Assembly: GCA_029339195.1 (NCBI GenBank)
Contig: JAPTJF010000111.1
Coordinates: 62,001-126,000 of the forward strand
Length of the DNA: 64,000 bases
Source: Micractinium sp. NFX-FRZ
Taxonomy: Eukaryota; Chlorophyta; Trebouxiophyceae; Chlorellales; Chlorellaceae
Direction: 5' to 3'
Shown here piece after piece: positions 41,201 through 52,568 of the stretch. How positions within the stretch are numbered: the first letter of the stretch is position 1; the number at the start of each line of letters is the position of its first letter. The translations under genes were made by a program, and so were the position numbers. The notes under the pieces are model-generated. The model was not told the DNA's origin. It made no database searches and saw only the letters and a list, made by a program, of their open reading frames with translations.

Positions 41201-42646
41201 CACCGTGCGGTCCTGCCCCGCCACCACCAGCTTCTTGAATGCGGGGCACTCCATGTACAGGCAGTCTGTCACCCAGGCGCTGCCGTTGGTCAGCGTTTGC
41301 ACCGGTGCCAGCGTGTCAGCGTTCCACACTCTGCCAGCGGGGCAAGCAGCGGAAGGGGCAGGAGACGAATGATAAAGTATGACATAATACGTAGCCCAGC
41401 TGCTGTCCCGCCACCCACCAGGTGGCAGTCCAGCATCAGTTTACTGCAACAGCATGCTGCACCCAACCTGCATGCTTCTGCTGCCCCCGCAACAGCAGCG
41501 ACCCCCCACCTTCCCGCTTGGCGGCCCACCTGAGCGCACCGCCTCGTCCCCCCGTCACGTACTGCCCCAGCGGCTCACAGCAGTACACCCGCTCCACCAC
41601 CTCCTTGTGACCCGCCCCTCGCCATTCCTTTCGCCAGTGATCCTGCAGGCGCAAAATGGGGCCTTGTAATGAAACAGCTCCTGGGCATCTGCAGTCAGCC
41701 TCTCGGGCTGACTAAAAATAAGCTACCAGCCACTCAGAATGCTCATTGTGCCAGCAGCTTCCAGCCCATGCCTGCCTTGTGACTGCCCCAGCAACCTGCC
41801 CCTCTGGCCAGGTGTCTGCCTGCACCCACCTCGGCATGCAGCCGCCAGTCTGACATGCCGCCGCTGTCGGCTGTGGAAGATGATGCGCGCTGTAGGAACA
41901 TGTAGTCGATAAACTCCTGCGCCCGGAAAGGTGGGGATAGGCGGGGAGGATGGCGGATGAGGTTGAGGCATGGGTTGCGTGCACTGCCGGCGACGAGTTG
42001 GGCAGTCAGCTTGAGAGTTAGGGTGTGAGAGGGTGTTCACAACAAGCGCATGTACGCAGCGAACCAATGGAGTGGCGCATGCAGCTGCCCGCTTGCCGCC
42101 GCCTGCAGCCTAGCAGCACCAGATCACGAGTGCCAGGCTGCACGTCTGGCAGCAGCACCACCCTTGTGCCAGCACCAACGTGCACCCGCCCCCACCTGCC
42201 AGTCGATGGTGCCGCCGCAGTCGGCGTCGATGCGCATGAACAGTTGGCTGACAGCCGCGGGGCTGAGCCCCTCCCCCAGATAGGGCCCCAGCTTCTCATA
42301 GAACTCATCCGGGTCCAGCTCACCGCTGCCGTCCTCGTCCGCCTCCTGCGCTTGTGACGTGGGTGCACGCACACGGAATGAACGGCGGCGGGGACAGCAC
42401 CCAACAACACACAATGCTGACATGATGAGGCACAGCATCAACGACAACTGTGCTTGTCACCAGGGATTGCTGTTGCGCATTCTGTCCGGCTGGGCGGGCA
42501 CCAGCGAGCTGCCATCTACGCGGCGGCAGTTGAACGTGCGGCAGGCGTTGCACCGCATGCGCAGTGCCCCGTTCCCCTTGCTCCCGCACCTCAAACACCC
42601 TCTTCATCTTGACCAAGTTTTCGAGGTTGATTTCATATTCCGCCAT
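35293..42646 (-). CDS. Large EF-hand / WD40-repeat protein (WDR49/WDR64-like)
   Basis: ATG 42646 begins MAEYEINLENLVKMKRVFE. Two EF-hands follow: ADEDGSGELDPDEFYEKL (near 42310) and MRIDADCGGTIDWQ (near 42210) continuing EFIDYMF (41900). Then come WD-repeat blades, for example YVTGGRGGALR/VWNADTLAPV (41560-41320), WVTDCLYMECPAFKKLVVAG, VGLVSSSLDATLRVLDL (40330), GVERSVLLWQPKGNV (39950), VITLSDDHVVRVWDLRNH (39610), VVSGDEGGTICMWNTQTGR (38700), LVLATGWGRSLCVWEEGE (38020), FAGEVRVWHVPTGICLAT (37590), WLWTGDSSGHVALWDLSP (37100) and LLVAGQDAAMGIWTRQ (36870). GVFGKHSWELEDPATW and a long disordered tail end it. EF-hand followed by two WD40 propellers is the layout of the WDR49/WDR64/WDY family, linked in animals and protists to cilia. 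A TPR-rich insert lies at 37380-37470. At least 17 exons; not every edge was fixed. Confidence 0.82.
36786..36828. repeat. CAG/CAA trinucleotide run
   Basis: About 14 units of cag/caa, apparently in an intron between the last WD40 exon and the FGKHSWELEDP exon of the WD40 gene. Confidence 0.8.
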
Positions 42647-43896
42647 GGCGCCTCCCTCAGCCCCCGCCCGGGCGCCTCCCGCTGCCGCCGGCCGGTCGGT
42701 TGACGGCGCGCCGCCCCGGCTGCTGCGCCTGGCCTCTGCGGCGGCTTAGTGGGGCTTCGACACGCGTGGATGATGAATTGGACCTGTTGGCGCCCTAAGC
42801 TGCTTCCCGAGAGGCAGCTGCGAGCGCGAGGGAATGGGCCTTGCGGCGGCGCTGAGGCTGGCGGGCCACACCTGACTAGGAATGTCGGGTGGGCTTCCAG
42901 CTGCCGAATGGGACCTGAATCGCGGATGGAAAGACGGTCGTCCCCAAAGTCGTGCTCGCCCTGCTGCGCTTCAGACTGTAGTCCGATGGGCTCTCCTGCA
43001 GTCCGATGGGCCTCCTCTCATCTGTCGAATCGACAATGCGGTCATCTGGATCCAAGGAGCCCTCACTTGGCAGGCCAGCCAGGTCCGCCATCTCCCGCAT
43101 GTGTGCTCACCAGAGCTGTGCCTCATTTGGCGAGGCGCCCCTAGAGAAGTGTTGCACATGCAACGACAATGATGCGTGACAAAGCACGTCTGCGCCCGCA
43201 CGGGGTTGTTCTGGGTGGCACAACCAGGGCGGCACACAGGAAGGCGGCCCGACGCCGAGACTTAGCACTCTGTTTAAAGCATGCCCTGCTAGACGTTGGT
43301 GTTTACAAGGCGGAGCGCACGAAGGGCAGTGGCGCCCTCTGAGCAAGCTGTGCCTGGGTGCCAGCATGCATGAATAACATGAGAGCGCGAAGCAAACAAA
43401 TGGCACGGGGAGACGACACGACGGGTGGGGGGAATAGGAGCGGATGCATTCAGATGACAATAGGGCTAACATGACAGAGCACGAGAAAGAAGGGAGGGGT
43501 GGGTTTGAGGGCGCAGGGCCAGAAACAGGCACGCGCACGACGGGCGCATGCTGCAGAGCATCCGCATGCCAGCTGCAACCAAGCCGGCCCTGCCCCACTG
43601 TCTGGCTGCATCCACACGCTGCTGTGGGCTGCTGGCACTCGACCCCACTTGTGGCGCCGCCAGCCCAGGCAGTGGAGGACTACTATGCTGCTTCATCAAT
43701 GCTTGCTGGCAGGCTGCATCACGAGGAGGGAGAGGCAAGGGGAGGGTCCATTAGGTGCTCACTCGTGTGGCTCATGCTCACATGCAACGGAGCCGTTCAG
43801 CAACTGGCACAGTGCACGAGCAGGGTGGGAAGCTGCCGCTGCTGCACGCCACAGCGCAGCGCCTCTGCTGCCAGCTCAGCGTGGGCCCCGGACAGC
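42647..43896. other. WD40 gene 5' region and coiled-coil gene 3' region
   Basis: 1.25 kb between two minus-strand genes. A minus-strand TGTAA lies at 43317-43313. A short duplication of ctccgcagtccgatgggc-like sequence is seen near 42980-43010. No convincing gene. Confidence 0.55.
43313..43317 (-). terminator. TGTAA poly(A) signal candidate for the coiled-coil gene
   Basis: Minus-strand TGTAA about 580 nt past the stop at 43897. Confidence 0.4.
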
Positions 43897-46800
43897 TCAG
43901 CGCACCTTCTTCTTCTTCTTGGTGCTCATGGGTGCACCCTTGGGGCCGTTCTCGCCCACCTGCCCCAGGGAGGGAGGAGGAAGGGCGGGGACAACCAGAG
44001 CATCATGAGCACAGAAGCTGCGTGTGCCAAGCAAGATGCTTGTGCCAAACAAGATGCGGCACAGGCGTCTGCGCAAGACAGCGCCGTAGTCGGACAGCGC
44101 TGCGGACGAGCTAGCACACCTGGTCACTGTGAGCCAGGCAGCACGCTGGCCCAGCCGGCACGCAGGGTGGCCAGGCTTCATGCAGCCAACACCTGCCAGC
44201 CCCGCCCGCCAGGAGTGCGAGCAAGCAGCTCCTCACCCGCGGCTTGGGTGCACAGCGCAGGCCCAGCAGGGGCAGGCCAAAGGCCACCAGGGGCACCAGG
44301 AAGGCGGCGTACACCATGTAGGTGACGTAGGGGCGGCGGGCCAGGGGCACGGTGTTGTTGTTCTTGGACAGCAGGCTGCACCCACGGGGGGAGAGGGGAA
44401 GGTGGAGGGGGCGAGCGGGGGGATGTGGTGGGGTGGATGTGCAGTGGGTGGGCAGGCAGGGTCGAGACGGCACGGCCTGCTGTTCAGGCTGCAACCAGAC
44501 GGCAGCGCTGCACCCGCAGGTCGACGGCAGCTCGATATATAAACAACACCCCCCAGTATCCAGTGCTTCACAGCTCCCGAACCCTTGCCTGATGAGCAAC
44601 AAACACGCGCCTGCTATTTAAAACTTCCCCAGGCCCTCACCCCACCTGATGAGCAGTGTCTCCAGCTCCCCCACCACTGTCTGCGCCTGCTGGCTGGCCA
44701 CCGCATACCCCTTGGTCAGCGCGGGCCGCACAGCCGCCAGCGCTTCCGAGTTCCAGGCAGACAGGGCCGCCTCGTGGGCAGCGGCGGCCGCCGCGCTCGC
44801 CTGGGTGGCGGCCACCTGGGCAGCCTGGGCGGCGGCAGCCTTGGCCTTGGGCCAGTTGTCCCCCGCCTTTGCCTCGATGAACGCGTTCAGCTGGGCAGCC
44901 TTGGCCTTGGCCAGGGTCACACCCTGCTCCAGGGCGGGCTTGCCGTGGGACGCCCACACCTCCTGGGCCTGCTTGCTGCCCTGCAGGGCGGGAGTGGGGA
45001 GGCGGAGGTGAGGGGCGCGGTCGGACACAGTCGCAGGAGCAAGGTGCGGGGGAGGTAGTGGTGAGGATGCGCTGAAAGCGCTGCGCAGATGCTGTGCCGG
45101 CCACCTGGGCCGCCGTCGTGGCATGCATCACGGCAGCACGGCCTAAAACCCTGCAGCGGTGTCCCTCCCCGCATGTTGCCCACCAGCCAACCCGCCCGCC
45201 CTTCTTTCAACTTGGCTGATGATAGATGCAACGCATGTTTTCTTCCCCCGCATGCTGCCCACCTGTGCGGCGTACTGCTTGGCCTGCTCCAGGGCGGGCC
45301 CCACGCTGGCGGCGGCGCTGCGCCCCGCCTGCTCCGCCCAGCGCGGCAGCCACGCCTCCTCAACCTCGGACAGCGCAGCCTTGGCAGCCGCTGCCTCGGC
45401 GCGCACCTGCAGGTGGTGGGTTTGACCACGGCAAGCAAAGCAGTTGTGCGACAAGGCAGGCGAGCACACGGGAGGCACCACCTCTTCAACCATTGGATGC
45501 AGCATGCACAATGCCACATGCAGGGCGGCATGCACAGCACAGGACAGGGCAGCGCAGCGCACCCGTGCCAGCTCATCCTTGAGGCCCGCCAGCTCAGCAG
45601 CCACGCCCTGCTGGCTGTTCTGCGCCGCCGCCAGCTTGGCGGCCGCGTCGTCGGCGGCGCTTTGGAGGGAGCGCTGGCAGGTGGTGTGCTGGGAGGTGCA
45701 GGACTCGGCCTGGCCCTGGGCAGCCTCGGCCTGGGCCTTGGCGGTCTGTCGGGCGGGATGGGGGGAGGAGGGGGCGTGGCAAGAGGTCGGAAGAAGGAGG
45801 GGAGGGGAGGCGGTGGGCGCCGAGAGCTGGGGGCACAGCGGCAGCAGCTTGAAAACGGCCGGCACCACCATCGGCAGCAGCTCCCGCCCTCACGGCACGT
45901 GCTCAGCGCGGCAAGCTTTCAACCCCCCGCAAGCCGTCGCCTCCGTTGCTTACACGCGGTTGCTAGTCCCCCTCACCTCCCCTAAACTCTTCAACAAGGC
46001 AAGCTTGCCACCACCCCAAGCCGCCGCCAAGGTCATCACAAACAAGCAGCTGCCCACCCCGCCTCACCTCCACAGCGCGCTTCAGCACGGCCAGCTTCCA
46101 ACACCCCCCCCCCCTACAAGCGCCAAGGTAATCAATCAACCAGCTGCTGCCCACCCCCGCCTCACCTCCACTGCGCTCTTCAGCGCCGCCACCTCCCCCT
46201 CGCTGCGCTCCAGCTGGGCCACGGTGGCCTGCAGCTGGCCGGTGGCGTCGGTGAGCTGGCGCTCCGCCGCCGCCAGGCTGTCCTTGGCCGCTTGAGCGGC
46301 TGCCTGCAGAGAGGAGAGAAGAAGAAACGATCGTGTCGGCGAACAGAAACAAAGAGACAGGGTGCAGAAGTGGGTCGGTGAGCTGGCGCTTCGCCGCCGC
46401 CAGGCTGTCCTTGGCCGCCTGAGCGGCCACGTGCAGAGAAGAGAGACGCGGGCAAGCATATTTAAAAACAAAGGGAGGAAGGGAACGTGCCCTGGCCAAA
46501 CAGCTGCCCACCCACCAACAGGAAACACCCAGCTCGCAAGCTGCCTTGCGCCCAGCACCCAGAACACCAACCATGAAAGCTGCCTTGGCAGTGCACTGAG
46601 GCCACTTGTGCAAGCCCGCCGTGGCAATGTGCCCCCTTGGTTGGCCTCCATACAACCCCCGCCAACCCCCACCCAGCCTGCAAGCTGTCCCTTCCCCTCC
46701 GCTCCAGCACCCACCTGCAGCTGCGCCTTCTCCGCCTCGACCTCGCCCGCCTTGGGCGCCGCCGCCAGCTGGGACTCCAGGTCCTTGAGGGCGGCCGAGT

Positions 46801-47693
46801 TGGCGGCCAGGGAGGCCTCCGCCTGCAGCAGCGAGGGGCCAGGCCGAGAGGGAACGAGGTGTTTGAGCAGCTGGCCCAATGCGGCTGCGTCAAGGCAGGG
46901 CAGCAGATGTGGCGGCCAGGGAGCCTCAGCAGGGAGGCCAGGCTGGGAGAGAGGGAAGGAGGTGCGGGGCGTAAGCAGGCGGGGGGCATAAGCAGGCGGG
47001 GACCATTGAGGCTCTCCCAAGGCAAGCAGCAGAGTGAGCGGCGGGCCCACATGAGGCTCCTGGCCAAGCAGGCAGCAGGAACGTCGGCCAAGAAGGCCTC
47101 CACTTGACGTGGGGGAGGATGAGCAGTAGCACGTGCGGGCTTGGCAGGGGCGCGAGCACCGAGGGCAGAGCAGCACGTGCTTGGATGTGGGCGGAGCAGA
47201 AACGGGACAGCATGGGGCACGCTGCCCTGGGGAGGCATGCACCCTGTCAGTAGAACCCATCCTGGGGTTGCAGCATCAGGACGAATTTGAATGACAAGTA
47301 CCACGCCTGGCCCCCCGCACCTGCTGCAGCTTGTCCTTCAGGCTGGCCGCCTCGGCAGTGCAGCTGCTGCTGCCGGCCTCAGCTGCCCGCAGCTTGGTCT
47401 GCAGCTCTGTCAGTGCCGCGGCATCGCACTGCAGGTGAAGAAGGCAGCATACAAAGGTTCTCGGGGGGAAGGAGCTAGCACAGTGATGCAGCAAGGGGGG
47501 CAGCGGGCGGAACGCAGACGAGGCAAGGCAGGCGGCGGCAGGCGCCGCCAGCAGCCACACACGCCTGGCGCGCCGTGCCCCAGAGAGCGGCGGGCCCGGC
47601 TCCTGCCTTGGACCTCACCTCTGGGGCGTCCGCTGCTGCCTGGCAAGCAAGGCCCAGCAAAAGCACCGCGATCGCGGCCTTCAAGCCCCTCAT
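43897..47693 (-). CDS. Type I ER membrane protein with long coiled coil and KKXX tail (unknown)
   Basis: I do not recognise a named family. Exons (minus) are 47693-47619, 47428-47321, 46822-46715, 46303-46166, 45745-45563, 45406-45263, 44980-44646, 44375-44237 and 43959-43897; phases close to 430 aa. Residues 1-21 form a clear signal peptide (MRGLKAAIAVLLLGLACQAAA). About 330 Ala/Gln/Glu/Lys-rich residues follow in heptad-like pattern (LTELQTKLRAAEAG, AAAERQLTDATGQLQATVAQ, CTSQHTTCQRSLQSAADDAA), a probable long lumenal coiled coil with a Cys pair. Near residues 381-403 is one membrane helix (YVTYMVYAAFLVPLVAFGLP), then a basic tail ending KKKKKVR. Lys at -3 and -4 makes a dilysine KKXX retrieval signal, so ER residence is inferred. 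Intron 3-4 and intron 4-5 hold decayed copies of both edges of exon 4. Confidence 0.8.
46020..46190 (-). repeat. Copy of the exon-4 donor end in the following intron (coiled-coil gene)
   Basis: The donor side of exon 4 (plus strand, ccgcctcacctccactgcgctcttcagcgccg near 46157-46188) recurs at about 46061-46092 as ccgcctcacctccacagcgcgcttcagcacgg, keeping GGAG|GTGAGG. Flanking intron sequence caaggt.atca...cagctg is copied too. The offset is about 96 bp. Confidence 0.85.
46245..46445 (-). repeat. Copy of the exon-4 acceptor end in the preceding intron (coiled-coil gene)
   Basis: Plus-strand gtcggtgagctggcgctccgccgccgccaggctgtccttggccgc (from 46247) recurs from 46374 with very few changes and runs through the exon's start. 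The intronic copy has lost the CTGCAG acceptor (now CTGCAC). The offset is about 127 bp. Confidence 0.9.
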
Positions 47694-48365
47694 GGCGTAG
47701 TTCTGCTGGGGAACCGAAGCTCCGTGAGCCTGCTGCTGCCGTATCACGCACTGCGGAGCACAGGGCGCGGCAGTGCAGCGCTGCCAAAGAAGTGTGACCC
47801 GCGAGCCTCCAATCGGCGCGTTCCCACTGTCTTCTGCAACACTTGAGCAGTGCTGAAGAAGCGGGTGGATGCTCGCCAAGCAATTGGCGCGCATGGCACA
47901 CCCCCAGCTGCAGTGCAGGGGCAGCGCGCGAAGCAGGGCGGCGCGCCGGCGGCACCGCCGCCTTGCAGGTGGGTGCTGTGTAGAGCGCCGCCCCAGGCCC
48001 ACCGACTGCGCGGCTAGATCTTGGTACCGTTTTGTTTGAGGTTTTCACAGAAGGGATCAGCACATACACCGCAGACTTGCTGCGGCCGTTGACAAACGGG
48101 ACCAACCGATAAACCCTGTGCCCTCTCAGTCAGCCCCCCGTGGCGCCCGTCATCAAGACAGGTTATCCTGTGTTTACCAGCGAATGATTACAAAACGCAT
48201 CACCATGGCTGGAAAGCATCACGACAAGAACGCACTGGCCGCCAGCCAGCGGAGCAGGGAGGTGCACCTGGGGAGCTCCGACCAGGATGAACTGAGCAGC
48301 AGCCCACCACTGGGGGGAGCCAGCGGCATTGCACAGCAAATGCATGCAGAGTTAACTGCGCGCCA
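47694..48365. other. Coiled-coil gene 5' region and MYND-A 3' region
   Basis: 0.67 kb. The coiled-coil frame stays open upstream of its ATG, but only ATG 47693 puts the signal peptide at the N-terminus. A minus-strand TGTAA lies at 48192-48188. No gene seen. Confidence 0.6.
48188..48192 (-). terminator. TGTAA poly(A) signal for MYND gene A
   Basis: Minus-strand TGTAA about 175 nt past the stop at 48366. Confidence 0.6.
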
Positions 48366-51300
48366 CTACTGCGCAGCCTCCTCCTCAGCCTGGGCTGATC
48401 GCAGCGCCGCCAGCGCAGCGCAAACCTTGCGGTGCCCGCCCGCCCGCCAGTCGGCTGTCTGGCAGGCCGTGCTGCAGTAGCGCACTGCGCGGCAGCCGCT
48501 GCACCGCTTGCTGCCCACAACCTGCCCGCAGTCGGGCCCGCCCTGGGCGCCCAGGTTGGCGCACCGCAGGTTGGCGCACCCGCGAGTGGCCGCCGCCTGC
48601 GCCAGCTCCAGCGCCGCCGCCGCCTGCTGCTCCGGCTGCTGCCAGTGGGCCTCCAACGCCTCTGCCAGCTGTGTCGCCAGCGGCAGCAGGCGCTGCGTGA
48701 ACGCCTGTTGCACCGCTGTGCACGCTGCGCCCGGATCGTCAGGCAGCAGCGGCGGCGCTGCTGCCAGCTCCACAGCTGCCGCAAGCACGTCAGCGGGCAC
48801 CTGGGCAGCCGGGCTGCTGCTGTCTGCTGCTGCCAGATCATGCACGGCTGCAGCCAGGCCGGCCACGAGGGTGTGCAGCAGCTGGTGAACAAACGCCACC
48901 TGCATGGGGAGAAGGCAACCCCATTCGTTGACGCTGCACACGGTCCACACATCGCAGCGGCAGCACAGCTGCCACAATGCGCGTTGCAGCAGGGTGAGCC
49001 TCATGCCGTGCAACAGGGTGGGCCTTACCTGGGAGCAGAACAGCTGCCGGTCTTCGGCCGACGCCCCAGGCCCTGGCTGCAGGTACCCCTGCACCAGCTG
49101 GCCCAGCAGGTCGGCGCGGATGAGGCTGGCGGCCACAGAGGGGGCGGCCAGTGCCGATGAGACAACGCAGTCAGCAAGTTTGCGCATGTCAGCGGTTGTT
49201 GTTGGCGAGGGAGGGGCGCCGCCGCTGCCCTGCACAGCGCACAGTGCGGCAGCAGCAGGTGAGACGGTGGCGGGCAGAGGGGACTGAACTAAACCGGCAC
49301 TAGTTCCTTTTCCTTCCGGCCATGCTTTGCAGCCCACCGCCATGGGAGCAGGCCAGGGAATGGCTGCGGCACGCCTGGCGCTAGGTGGCTGCACCAGCAC
49401 GGCATGCCAAGGCTCACCTGCTCCCCCACATCCCGAAACAGCACGTCAGCGCACGCTGCCAGTGCGCTGACAGGCTGGCTGCCCCCCAGCCAGGGGCTGC
49501 ACACGTGCAGGCAGTCTCTGGCGAGCTGCGCTGTCAGCAGGGACGCGGTGCACAGCTGTGAGTGGGCGCCGCTCATGGGGTGCTCTAGCACCAGCGCAGC
49601 AGCAATGCCGTGCGCGGCAGCGCTGGCCTGGAGCTGCCTGCAGAGGATGGCAGGCGTGCGGAGGGCATCCAGTTGGCATGCATAAAGCAGGCAACACGTA
49701 GCGCTAGTAAGTACGGGGGGTCGGTTGGGTCCAGCGGAAGCACGGAAGCGGGTCTACCTGCGGGCACGTGCCTGCATTGCACCCCCTGCCCCCCATGGCA
49801 CATGCGTGCACGGCCCCTCACCTCTGTGTGTCTGACAGGGCGGCGCTGGCCTGCTCCTGTGCCTCGGTGATAGTGAGGCAGGGCCAAAGCGCGTTGTTCA
49901 GCGCAATGCTTATGTTGAGCCAGTTGCCCAGCTGCCCCACCTGCTGCTGGCCTGCCGGCGACGCAAAGTGGTGCACCAGGCGGCAGATGGTGGCATGCAG
50001 GCCGCGCAGGCGCACCACGAGCTCGCCCGCACCCACTGTGCATGCAGCCATCTGCTCGGGCAGGCTGTGCAGGATGACTGCCGCCGAGGTGACGCACGCA
50101 AACACGGCTTCGCCGGCTACGGCGGGATTGGAAGCTGCCCACTGCGCCGCTGCCGTGCCGGCCCGCACGATGACGGTTGCGTGCTCAAGCAGCGCGGCCT
50201 CGCCCCAGGCGGCGACAGCTGCATCCCCTGACGCCCTGAGGTAGCGCTCAACGACAGATGCCGAGTCGCTGATGCCAAAGAAAAGGCCACACACGATCCG
50301 CGCTGCCACCCCCTCCTGCCGCAGCTGCCCCAGCGCGTGCACCAGCGCTGGCAGCAGCAGCACAGCGCGCTCCGCTGCCTGCCGGTGCACGGCCTGCGCC
50401 GCTGCGCCTTGATCCAAATGCTGGACAAGGCAGCCGCACAGCTGGCCCCAGGCACGCGCCGCCGTGAGAAGCAGTGTGCGGCTGACATCTGCGGCCGATG
50501 CTGATGGCGGCGGCAGGCGGGAGACGCTGCCCACCAGTGTCGCCACTGCCTCCAACAGGTCGGTGCCGCTGCTGGCCAGAAGCTGCGACCGCATCCCATG
50601 CTCCAGGCAGGGCGCCCCCAGCAGGGCAAACAGAGCCATGGCATACCGAGTTGGCTGGTGGGTGCTGCTGTCGCTGTCGGCGCCGCCAAGCTCGGCAGCC
50701 GGGTTTGCAGCGACGCGGACCAGCGGGAGCAGCAACACTGCCAGCTGAGCCTGCTGCTGCGGTGCTGCGTACAGCGCCTCCTGATGGCGGGCAAAAGAAG
50801 CTGATGTGAGCACAAGCATGGCAACTCGCGCAAACGGCGGGAGTGCGGCGTCCACGGGGCGCCCTGCAAGCAGTGCGGCAGGGGGCACAGCTTGGGAGGG
50901 CCTGCAGCTTGCAGGCAAGGCAGGCTAGAAGCTGCGGGGCGCTGGCAAGCAGACCAGGCGGCCAGGCAGTCGTGTGAGGTACGGGCAGGCAAGGCAGCGG
51001 GCAGGCCGGGCTGTGCCGCGAGTTTCGATGCGGACAAACAGGCTGCAAGCCCAGACAAGCAAGCAAGGCGGGGCGGGCATGCCCTTGGTTCGGGGGCCTG
51101 AGCGCACCTGCCTCCTGCGCGGTGCCCAGCAATGCCGCCAGCGAGGACAGCCAGGGCAGGATGCGTTCGGGGGTGGCCACGCTAGCAGCAAAAGCTGCCA
51201 GTGCGCGCGGATGCTTGTTCCCTGCTGCTGGCGCCAGCAGCATGTGCAGCATCTGCATGGCCACCAGCTGGCTCTCGGCCACGGCCAGCGCAGTATCAAG

Positions 51301-51998
51301 CATCCGCTGCGTGAGGACCGCCTGCGAGGGGCCCCCGCCACCTGCTCTGCTGATGGCCTCAAGCAGGCTTCGCAGGTACGCGCGCCCGCTGGTCAGGACG
51401 AGGGTGGCGCAGCGCGCCCAGCGGAAGAGGTCGCTGCCGCTGCCGCCCCAGCCGCTGCAGTGGGCCAGCAAGCTGCACCCGCCAATGGCCTCCGTGGCCA
51501 GCAGGAGCCACGGGCCGGCGGCGCCTCGCTTGCCTGCGTCGGCTGCCTCGAATGCAGCCAGCGGCATGTCGCCCAGGAGGCCGCCCAGCTCCACCATCTG
51601 CCTGCCAGGCGGGGCATCGGGGGTGAAGAGGCGGGGGCAGATGGGCTCGGATGGGTGCAGTTGGGCTGGCATGTGGCGGCAGGGTGCAGCACCGTGGGAA
51701 GCCGGCTCAAATGCAGCCCAAGTGCACCCAAGACACACAGTCAGAGCCAGTGCCCGGGACCATACCAAGGTCAACACCATGGAATCCAGGCAGCTATCCA
51801 GGCAGCAGCTGCGCTCCCCCACCTCAGGATGCCGGCCCGCGCCTCCTCTCCAGCCGCGTCCCAGGCGGGGCAGGCATCATCCACAGCAGCCCTCAATCGG
51901 CACCTCCGGCTCTGTGCCAGGTGCAAATCCGGTGGCAGCGGTGCCGAAAACGTTGAAATGCATTCATCCAGCACTCTGGAAAGCTCGAATAAGGCCAT
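48366..51998 (-). CDS. MYND zinc-finger protein, tandem copy A
   Basis: ATG 51998 begins MALFELSRVLDECISTFSAP. Coding blocks in order are a short first exon ending RAGILR (about 51840), MVELGGLLGDMPLAAFEAA through LLGTAQEA (51600-51115), the large RVAMLVLTSASFARHQEAL exon (about 50840-49825), an AAALVLEHPMSGAHSQLC exon (about 49620-49430), an exon ending RQLFCSQ (about 49230-49030) and the last exon (48899-48366). The last exon carries the MYND finger: CANLRCANLGAQGGPDCG, then CSGCRAVRYCSTACQTADW and HRKVC, so the Cys/His set is complete. MYND fingers bind proline-rich peptides. The rest is an Ala/Leu-rich helical solenoid of several hundred residues that I cannot assign to a known repeat. 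Copy B at 52569-56304 matches block by block in the same order and strand. Confidence 0.8.
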
Positions 51999-52568
51999 TG
52001 CTGCTGCCGACCTGCAGGGCGCAATCGGCGGCGCCGGCAACAGGCAGGCAGCGCGTGGGGAGCGGCGGTGAGGCGGGCGGTCGCCGGAGGCGCACATCAC
52101 CTTAGGTTTCAGCAGCATTGGCACATCATGCAGCGCTCTGTGGACTCGCCCGAATGAAAGCGGCGGCAAACGAGGGTGCTCGCGGTGCAACGAGGGTGCC
52201 CGGCCCACCGAGACACGCAGAGGCACCAGTCGACAGTTTTAAAAGTATTTACGAATGCAAACTGCGAGTGGGGAAGCTGCCCTCCTTCTTCTCCATGTGC
52301 TTACCACGCAGCGTGATGGCGCCACCACCCCAGCGCGCCACACCGTGACCCCACAGCACGAGCCTCACCCAAAGCTGCCTGTCTGCATCTGATGTTTCCA
52401 GTCTAATTGGGCGTATCTAAATTTTTAAAGATATATTGGAAGCTCACACGGCTTCCTACCAGAGCGCGATGCATGTGGAGCTCGTCTGCTCGAAGAGACT
52501 CGTCAGCGGCGCACCGGTTGGGGTCTCCTCTGCCAGCTGCACCAAGCCGACAAGCCTTGCCTCGCACC
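51999..52568. other. Spacer between the two MYND paralogues
   Basis: 570 bp holding the A promoter and B 3' UTR. It includes an unusually AT-rich stretch at about 52406-52440 (aaatttttaaagatatattg). No gene. Confidence 0.6.

Noticed and set aside
48980..49035. Two similar 20-base blocks (gcagcagggtgagcct / gcaacagggtgggcct) near a MYND-A donor
   Set aside because: Too short and too close to separate from chance in low-complexity sequence.
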